DNA of 64,000 nucleotides. Origin: Kallipyga gabonensis (GTDB taxonomy: Bacteria; Bacillota; Clostridia; Tissierellales; Peptoniphilaceae). The notes under the pieces were generated by a model that saw nothing but the letters and a program-made list of their open reading frames with translations, did not search any database and was not told the DNA's origin. The position numbers and the translations under genes are program-made. Below, piece by piece: positions 58,888 to 64,000 of the stretch. The stretch lies in assembly GCF_001286805.1 (NCBI RefSeq), contig NZ_CXYV01000002.1, positions 558,001 through 622,000 of the forward strand. Direction: 5' to 3'. Position 1 is the stretch's first letter. The number at the start of each line of letters is the position of its first letter.

Positions 58888-61776
58888 CTAGATCCTACGG
58901 ACCTCGTCAAAGAGGTCCTTTTCTTTGTCTATGGCTTCCTTGGAGCCAAGGACGACCATGGAGGCCTGAGACCAGGCTTGTTTCAGGGGGTTGGCCATGG
59001 CCCGGAGGTCGTCCAGGCGGGTCTCCTTGATTTCCCGGAGGATCCGGTCATGGAAGGAGCGATCGACTCCCCTGAGATAGTTGGAGAGGTCGAAAAGGCC
59101 TTTCTGGTTTTCGGTCATGGGGCCATCGACACGGCCCACTGACCCGATGATGAAGCGGACCAGGTCATCGTCAGTGAGGTCCAGTTCGGCCACCCGGTCG
59201 GGGAGGGTGCGGAAGATGTCCAGAGTCCGGCGGAGCTGGGGGTCCCGGTAGGAGAAGGCCCCGGCGACCTGGTTGGTTCCCAGGGCAAGCCCCTGACCGT
59301 AGGCCCCGCCCTTAGCCCGAATTTCTGTATAGAGGTAGGTGTTGGACATAATATTAGAGAGGACCTGGAAGTGGCCCCCATAGGCCGCCCGGTCGGGGTC
59401 CATGAGGGAAGCCATGGCCACGAATTGGACATCCGAGGTCAGGCTGAAGGCCAGGGCCTTCTTTTCCGGAAGGAAGGGGAAGTCCTGGGCAGGCTCGGAT
59501 TTGACGGGCAGGGAGGCCAGGAAGCCCTCCACCTCATCGACTACCCGGTCCAGGTCCTTACCCGACCCGGTGATATTGACGAGGGGTCGGGCAGTCAGGA
59601 AGAGTCGGTGGTAGATTTCCTCAAATTTAACTAAGTCCTCAGGACCGAAATTCCTGGCCAGATCCTTCAGCCAGAGGTAGTAGGACAGGCCCTTGAGTCG
59701 GTCGTTGTAGGCCCCGGCGGGAGTCACCTGGGCCATGGCCCGTTGGAGGGCGACCCCGGATCCGTCATCCACCATCCCCATTTCCATGGAGGAGAGGATG
59801 ATGGCCATGACCTCCCGGATACGGTCGGTCTCATCGAACCGGGTCCGGAGGACCTGGTCGGCCATGAGGTCCAGGCCGGCTGACAGGTTTTCCAGGCCCA
59901 GAAATTTGGTGGAAAGGAGGAGCTTTGCCTGGAAGTCCATGGATCCCTGGCGGTCGTAGACCTTGGGGGTCAGGGTGATCCCTCCGGTCAGGAGGTCCTC
60001 TAGTACCTCATAGTCCCGGTAGGAGAGGGTCCGGGTGGAGAGCCGTCCCATGAGGTCGGAGACCAGGGTCACATAGGGAAGGTCGGCTTCGGCGAAGTGG
60101 GCCAGGTCGAAGACCAGGGTCAGGTAGGTGATTCCTGATGTGGGGAGGTCATGGAGAAGGTAGGTTGCCCTGTCGCTTTCCCGGACTTCCCGAGGCACAC
60201 GGACCAGGTGGTCGGGGAGGTCCTCCCGGCCCAGGCGGGGGATGGTAGCCTTGGCCTCCGGAGAATCGGGCCGGTTCTGTCGATCTTCCAGTTTTCTGTT
60301 GGATTTGATGAGGGTCTGGATTTCTTCCTCCGAGAGACCGGCCTTGTAATCAGCCAGAGACTTGGCCAGGTCTCGGTCCCTTTGGGCATTTAAGCCGGCC
60401 TGGGGCAGGTGGACCAGGAAGACCCGGTTGGGGTTGTCCAGGAGCTTATCCCGGATGTAGGCCTCCAGAGCCCCCTCCCGAACCATGGCCCGGACCGACC
60501 GGAGTTTGTCCGCATAGGCGATCCGGTCCATGGGATCGGCCCCATAGATCCCTTCGGACAGGGCCATGGCCATGAAGAGGATCCCCTTGGTCGCCATCCC
60601 CTGCTTTTCCCTGAGGTCGAATTCCAGGGATTGGAGGAGGCCGGCCAGGAGGTCACGGTCCAGACCATCCTCCACCATCCGCCGGATCTCCCGGTCGACC
60701 ACTTTCAGGAAGAGGTCCTTTTTGTCGGGGTCCACCCCCTTGGCGACCAGGGAGAAACCCACTTCCTTGAGGTCCCAGACCTCGGAAAGGAGGTCCTTGG
60801 CCCCGACTTCCTCAAGAATGGCCCGGCGGAGGGAGGAAGACTCCGACTTGACCAGGACCTGGTCCATGAGGTGGTAGAGATAGCGAACCTCGTCCGTTCT
60901 GGCCCGGTCGACCAGCCAGGAGAGGGAGAAGAAGGCTTGGCCCTCCTCATCCTCGCCTGTGTCGATGGAGAAGGGAACTTCCTTGGTTATGGGAGCCTCT
61001 ACCTTGGCCACTGTTTCCGGCTGGCTCCGGACTTCTTTCTTATCGAAGGCATCCAAATAGGAGGCCAGGTGGTCGAAGGTGGCCTCCTCGTCGATGGCCC
61101 CATAGAGGAAGATGTAGGCATTGGAGGGGTGGTAGTAGGTCCGGTGGAAGTCGCAGAAGGCCTCATAGGTCAGGTCAGGGATCCGGTAGGGGTCTCCGCC
61201 GGCATTGTTGGCATAGATGGTTCCCCGGTAAAGGGACCGCATGATGGCATCGAAGACCTGGTCTTCGGGGGAGGACATGGCCCCCCTCATCTCGTTGTAG
61301 ACGACTCCGCTTAGGGTCAGGGGGTCCTCCGGCCGGTCGATGGCGTAGTGCCAGCCCTCCTGGCGGAAGATCCTTTCGTCCTCAAGGACGGCGGGGTAAA
61401 AAACGGCATCCAGATAGAGGTCCATGAGGTTACGGAAGTCGGCCGGGTTCCGGGAGGCGATGGGGTAGACCGTTTTGTCGGGATAGGTCATGGCGTTAAG
61501 GAAGGTTTGGAGGGAAGACTGAAGGAGGTCCATGAAGGGTTCCTTGGTCCTGTACTTCCGTGACCCGTTGAGGACACAGTGCTCCAGGATGTGGCAGTTC
61601 CCGGTCGACCCCAGGGGCGGGGTGGGGAAGGTGATAGCGAAGACCTTGTTGTCATCAGTCTTCTTCATGTGGAGGACCCGGGCGCCGGTCTTCTCGTGTC
61701 TATATAAATGAAGGGTAGAGGCCTCCTCGGGGACGGCCCTCTCCTTGATTTGGGTGAATCCGTGGATTGTGGTCAT
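58888..61776 (-). CDS. insulinase-type metallopeptidase, M16C (PreP-like)
   Basis: A 962-residue peptidase of presequence-protease layout. The inverted zinc motif HILEH is within GNCHILEHCVLNGSRKY (about residue 65), the distal Glu occurs in the YNEMRGAMSSPED region, and M16C-associated and C-terminal inactive halves follow (RAKGGAYGQG near 825). It lacks a signal peptide, so it degrades peptides in the cytosol. AAAGGAG precedes the ATG. Usual length for the family is 950-1000. Confidence 0.95.
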   Translation of the reverse strand: MTTIHGFTQIKERAVPEEASTLHLYRHEKTGARVLHMKKTDDNKVFAITFPTPPLGSTGNCHILEHCVLNGSRKYRTKEPFMDLLQSSLQTFLNAMTYPDKTVYPIASRNPADFRNLMDLYLDAVFYPAVLEDERIFRQEGWHYAIDRPEDPLTLSGVVYNEMRGAMSSPEDQVFDAIMRSLYRGTIYANNAGGDPYRIPDLTYEAFCDFHRTYYHPSNAYIFLYGAIDEEATFDHLASYLDAFDKKEVRSQPETVAKVEAPITKEVPFSIDTGEDEEGQAFFSLSWLVDRARTDEVRYLYHLMDQVLVKSESSSLRRAILEEVGAKDLLSEVWDLKEVGFSLVAKGVDPDKKDLFLKVVDREIRRMVEDGLDRDLLAGLLQSLEFDLREKQGMATKGILFMAMALSEGIYGADPMDRIAYADKLRSVRAMVREGALEAYIRDKLLDNPNRVFLVHLPQAGLNAQRDRDLAKSLADYKAGLSEEEIQTLIKSNRKLEDRQNRPDSPEAKATIPRLGREDLPDHLVRVPREVRESDRATYLLHDLPTSGITYLTLVFDLAHFAEADLPYVTLVSDLMGRLSTRTLSYRDYEVLEDLLTGGITLTPKVYDRQGSMDFQAKLLLSTKFLGLENLSAGLDLMADQVLRTRFDETDRIREVMAIILSSMEMGMVDDGSGVALQRAMAQVTPAGAYNDRLKGLSYYLWLKDLARNFGPEDLVKFEEIYHRLFLTARPLVNITGSGKDLDRVVDEVEGFLASLPVKSEPAQDFPFLPEKKALAFSLTSDVQFVAMASLMDPDRAAYGGHFQVLSNIMSNTYLYTEIRAKGGAYGQGLALGTNQVAGAFSYRDPQLRRTLDIFRTLPDRVAELDLTDDDLVRFIIGSVGRVDGPMTENQKGLFDLSNYLRGVDRSFHDRILREIKETRLDDLRAMANPLKQAWSQASMVVLGSKEAIDKEKDLFDEVRRI

Positions 61777-61844
61777 GTTGGGCTCCTTTCATCAGGTGAT
61801 GAGACTATACTACCAAAAATGGGGAGGGGGAAGAAGCCCGGAAA

Positions 61845-62145
61845 GATGGTTTTGGGACCGAAGTAGTGGTGGTTTGGGGAGAAACGGCTAACCACCACTA
61901 TGGTTTTGGGCTAGAAGTAGTGGTGGTTTTGGGAAAATGACGAAACCACCATTATGTCTTTTTGCATGAGGGTAGTGGTGGTTTGGAGAAAAACGTCAAA
62001 CAAACACTATAGATTTCGGGAATATGGTCGTTGCAGTCGTGTTGATTGGCGAAAAAACGGCGAACCACCACTAGTGAGGTGGGAAAATATAGTGTTGATT
62101 TGGGGAAAAATGGCAAATCAACACTATGGGGAGCTCAGATGGTAT
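61845..62145. repeat. intergenic hairpin array F (about six units)
   Basis: Arms are AGTGGTGGTTT and AACCACCACT, with cores such as GGGGAGAAACGGCT and linkers like ATGGTTTTGGGCTAGA. In later units the arms shift to AGTGTTGATTT / AATCAACACT, which change together and keep pairing. Period is about 48 bp in the first units. It lies between the protease promoter region and rpsF. Confidence 0.88.
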
Positions 62146-62195
62146 TCATATCGATGGAATGATTCAAAATGGGGAGGGGGAGGGAAGAATTTTTC

Positions 62196-62223
62196 TTGCA
62201 AAAGATGGGCCATTTAGTATAAT
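62196..62223 (+). promoter_or_regulatory. promoter of rpsF-ssb-rpsR
   Basis: TTGCAA (62196-62201), 16-bp spacer, TATAAT (62218-62223). The leader of about 90 bases contains a CCG-TTCAAAAG-CGG hairpin (about 62283-62297), which might be the S6:S18 autoregulatory site; that part is a low-confidence guess. Confidence 0.7.
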
Positions 62224-62321
62224 GTATTGGTATGTTCAGTGGTTTAGGGATTTTTGTGCCCTGCCATGAGCAATCTCTGGTCCGTTCAAAAGCGGGTCAA
62301 ATCCAAAGGGAGGTGAAAGAC

Positions 62322-62606
62322 ATGAATCAATATGAGATGGTGGTCATCTTACGAGCTGATGTTGAAGAAGAAGACCGCAAAAAAGTCTTGGATCGCTTGA
62401 TTGATGCGATCGATGAGACCGGCAAGGTCCTGGATCTCGATGAGTGGGGAAACCGCAAGCTTGCCTATCCGATTGACTTCAAGAAAGACGGCTATTACGT
62501 TGTTCTGACCTATGAGGCAGAGCCGGAAACTGTCCAGGAAGTCGAGCGTCGGGCAAGAATCTTGGACAACATCTTACGCTATCTGACCGTAAAGAAAGAG
62601 GCGTAA
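62322..62606 (+). CDS. rpsF: 30S ribosomal protein S6
   Basis: A 94-residue ribosomal protein of the small-subunit platform that pairs with S18. YEMVVILRADVEEEDRKKVLDRL, then DEWGNRKLAYPIDFKKDGYYVVLTYEA is typical. Start at 62322 is preceded by GGGAGGTG. First gene of the conserved rpsF-ssb-rpsR operon. Confidence 0.97.
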   Translation: MNQYEMVVILRADVEEEDRKKVLDRLIDAIDETGKVLDLDEWGNRKLAYPIDFKKDGYYVVLTYEAEPETVQEVERRARILDNILRYLTVKKEA

Positions 62607-62622
62607 GTCCTAGGAGGTAGCG

Positions 62623-63126
62623 ATGAACCAAGTCGTTCTGATGGGAAGACTGACAAGAGACCCCGAGTTAACCTACAATAATTCTACAGGCAACGCCATG
62701 GTCCGCTTCACCCTTGCGGTGGACAAGAGACTATCGCGTGAGAAGAAACAGGAGATGGAAGCGAATAATCAGCCCACGGCCGACTTCATTGGCTGTGTTT
62801 GCTGGGGAAGGTTAGCAGAGAATGTCAACCGCTTTTCTGCAAAAGGGAAGCGGGTCCTGGTCGAAGGACGGATCCAAACCGGATCCTATGTTGCCCAGGA
62901 TGGATCTCGGCGTTACACCACCGATGTGGTGGCCAACAATGTTGAGTTTGTGGACTGGAAGGAACGCAATGATTCCTATAACCAGGGCGGTTCCGCTCCG
63001 GCCCCACAAAACAACAACTACCCCGAGAACCGGAGTGCCCAGGGTAGCCAGGAAGCTGGCGGATCGGGCGATGACTTCTTCGGCGATGACTTCGCCCCGG
63101 TGGATGATTCCCGCATCCCTTTCTAA
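62623..63126 (+). CDS. ssb: single-stranded DNA-binding protein
   Basis: A 167-residue SSB with an OB fold (MNQVVLMGRLTRDPEL...VRFTLAVDKR...ADFIGCVCWGRLAENV) and a Gly/Asn/Gln-rich tail ending in the acidic partner-binding tip DDSRIPF. AGGAGG stands before the ATG. Confidence 0.97.
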   Translation: MNQVVLMGRLTRDPELTYNNSTGNAMVRFTLAVDKRLSREKKQEMEANNQPTADFIGCVCWGRLAENVNRFSAKGKRVLVEGRIQTGSYVAQDGSRRYTTDVVANNVEFVDWKERNDSYNQGGSAPAPQNNNYPENRSAQGSQEAGGSGDDFFGDDFAPVDDSRIPF

Positions 63127-63138
63127 AAAGGAGATCGT

Positions 63139-63366
63139 ATGAGCCGCCGCACATTTAGACCCCGCAGAAAGGTCTGCCAATTCTGCAAAGATAAAGAAAA
63201 AGTACTGGACTACAAGGATGTGGAACAGGTCAAGAACTTCATCAGCGATGCCGGGAAGATCCTTCCTCGCCGCGTGACCGGGACCTGTGCCAAGCACCAG
63301 CGCGATGTCAACAAGGCTGTCAAGAGAGCCCGGGCCATCGCCATCATCCCTTACGAAGACAAGTAA
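63139..63366 (+). CDS. rpsR: 30S ribosomal protein S18
   Basis: A 75-residue S18. It carries a Cys-x2-Cys (VCQFC) and a Cys-x2-His (GTCAKH), so it is the zinc-binding form. RRKVCQFC, then [32 protein letters not shown] is typical. Last gene of the operon. Confidence 0.97.
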   Translation: MSRRTFRPRRKVCQFCKDKEKVLDYKDVEQVKNFISDAGKILPRRVTGTCAKHQRDVNKAVKRARAIAIIPYEDK

Positions 63367-63372
63367 GAATCA

Positions 63373-63403
63373 AAAGGTCGGCCGTCTGGCCGATCTTTTT
63401 TTT
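63373..63403 (+). terminator. terminator of rpsF-ssb-rpsR
   Basis: AAGGTCGGCC-GTCT-GGCCGATC followed by eight T, seven bases after the rpsR stop. In the remaining 270 bases up to 63680 I see no gene and no convincing promoter. Confidence 0.92.
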
Positions 63404-63679
63404 GCGATGACAAAAAAATCGTTCTCCGATTTATCGGATTTTATCTTGGCTTTGGGAGTAGGACAAGAAATAATAAGATAAAAACAGACCAAAAAGCTTG
63501 TGTTTTCAATCCTTTATGATGAAGAAAAAATGCTCAGGAGATGGGTGAAAGAGATTGAAACTTTTTTGTAAACGTGATAAGCCAAGTAAGCCATAGTGGA
63601 AGGGTCGTAGACATTTTTATACAGTTTATGGCCGAGACCACAAGAGATAAATGATGATTATTTATTTTAAGGAGGAAAA

Positions 63680-64000
63680 AATGGGATAGAAATTTTCAAA
63701 GGTTTTAGGGATTTTCTTAGCTCTGGCTCTTATCCTGACTGCTGTTCCTACAGCATTCGCTGAGTCCAAGGATAGCGACACAGGTATTGTTGAGGGCAGA
63801 GAAGGAAAATTCACCGTCACCATCAAGACCAGCAGCAATAAGATGCTGATGCTGGGCGATGATGACATGGCAAAAGTGAACGTCTATGCGGCTTGGTCCG
63901 CAGAGAAGGCCGACGGGACCAAGGTCCAGGAAGCCCTGGCAACAACTCCTCAGCCCCTCACCGTTGATAAGACTACGGACATCTCTTTCGACGTTGACGT
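63680..64000 (+). pseudogene. secreted protein start with TAG as third codon (cut by right window edge)
   Basis: AAGGAGG is followed by ATG-GGA-TAG at 63680-63688. Directly after, in frame, comes a complete signal peptide (KFSKVLGIFLALALILTAVPTAFA) and an open frame to the window end (FTVTIKTSSNKMLMLGDDDMAKVNVYAAWSAEKADG). No alternative start lies between the TAG and the signal peptide, so normal translation could not produce the exported form. Its beginning resembles the interrupted surface protein at 51.4 kb (DGFTLAIEVKDNKVMI). Function unknown; probably another wall-associated protein. Confidence 0.7.

Noticed and set aside
1-64000. General reassignment of TAG to an amino acid
   Set aside because: TAG closes several well-defined genes at the expected place (tyrS, the B3/4 protein and the glycosidase), so it works as a normal stop.

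Overview
The window looks like the chromosome of an anaerobic, Gram-positive-type bacterium of the Bacillota, possibly Tissierellia/Peptoniphilaceae-like. This rests on strong AGGAGG ribosome binding sites, lipoprotein signals, cell-wall-binding type 2 repeats, TelA/XpaC genes, a T-box before tyrS and a C-terminal tRNA-binding domain on MetG. The genus is a guess. Most of the window is GC-rich by eye and densely packed. The stretch from about 8.1 to 25.4 kb is clearly AT-rich and its codon use differs, so I read it as an acquired island.

Layout. 0-8 kb: NhaC antiporter (cut by the left edge), a small membrane protein, a lipoprotein serpin, a DJ-1/PfpI protein, a GNAT-like membrane protein, a TetR regulator, and a secreted phosphodiester-glycosidase with cell-wall-binding repeats. 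8.1-16.8 kb (island module 1): a MarR regulator, then ATC hydrolase, FrdA-like flavoprotein, 2Fe-2S protein, Nramp-like transporter, SDR, M20 amidohydrolase and CyuA-type cysteine desulfidase. Together these suggest import of a cysteine-derived ring compound and its breakdown to cysteine, then pyruvate, ammonia and sulfide. 16.8-18.4 kb: a deletion scar joining the remains of a 2-hydroxyacid dehydrogenase to an AEC transporter, and the relic of a solute-binding protein gene. 18.5-25.4 kb (island module 2): DeoR regulator, amino-acid-type ABC transporter, FrlC-like isomerase, BtpA-family TIM barrel and FGGY kinase. This would fit uptake and phosphorylation of a sugar-amino acid conjugate.

25.6-31.3 kb: a tightly overlapping three-gene operon (TerB-N/TerB-C-like protein, BrxD-like ATPase, Lhr/BrxHI-like helicase), a candidate defence or genome-integrity system. 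31.6-35.8 kb: compact T-box and tyrS, an MFS transporter, and a surface protein with an Ala/Lys/Glu-rich coiled coil. 36.1-38.1 kb: an IS3-family element with a tandem partial copy, inserted in an intergenic repeat array. 38.2-42.7 kb: a minus-strand operon of VWA lipoprotein, XpaC, an anchored binding-protein-like protein and TelA. 43.0-47.6 kb: metG-tatD-rnmV-rsmA and a glutaredoxin. 48.2-51.1 kb: sugar transferase, tRNA-Ser(CGA) and murI. 51.4-53.2 kb: a cell-wall-binding surface protein gene with two in-frame TAG codons. 53.5-63.4 kb: HAD phosphatase, Asp23-like protein, MATE exporter, htpG, B3/4-domain protein, M16C protease and rpsF-ssb-rpsR. The right edge holds the start of another secreted protein, with TAG as its third codon.

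The most unusual structure lies between the genes. At least six intergenic arrays of about 42-45 bp units occur at 2.1, 31.4, 35.8/38.1, 47.7, 49.7 and 61.9 kb. Each unit is an inverted repeat whose arms differ from array to array but keep their complementarity, around a similar core. I know of no described element with this architecture.
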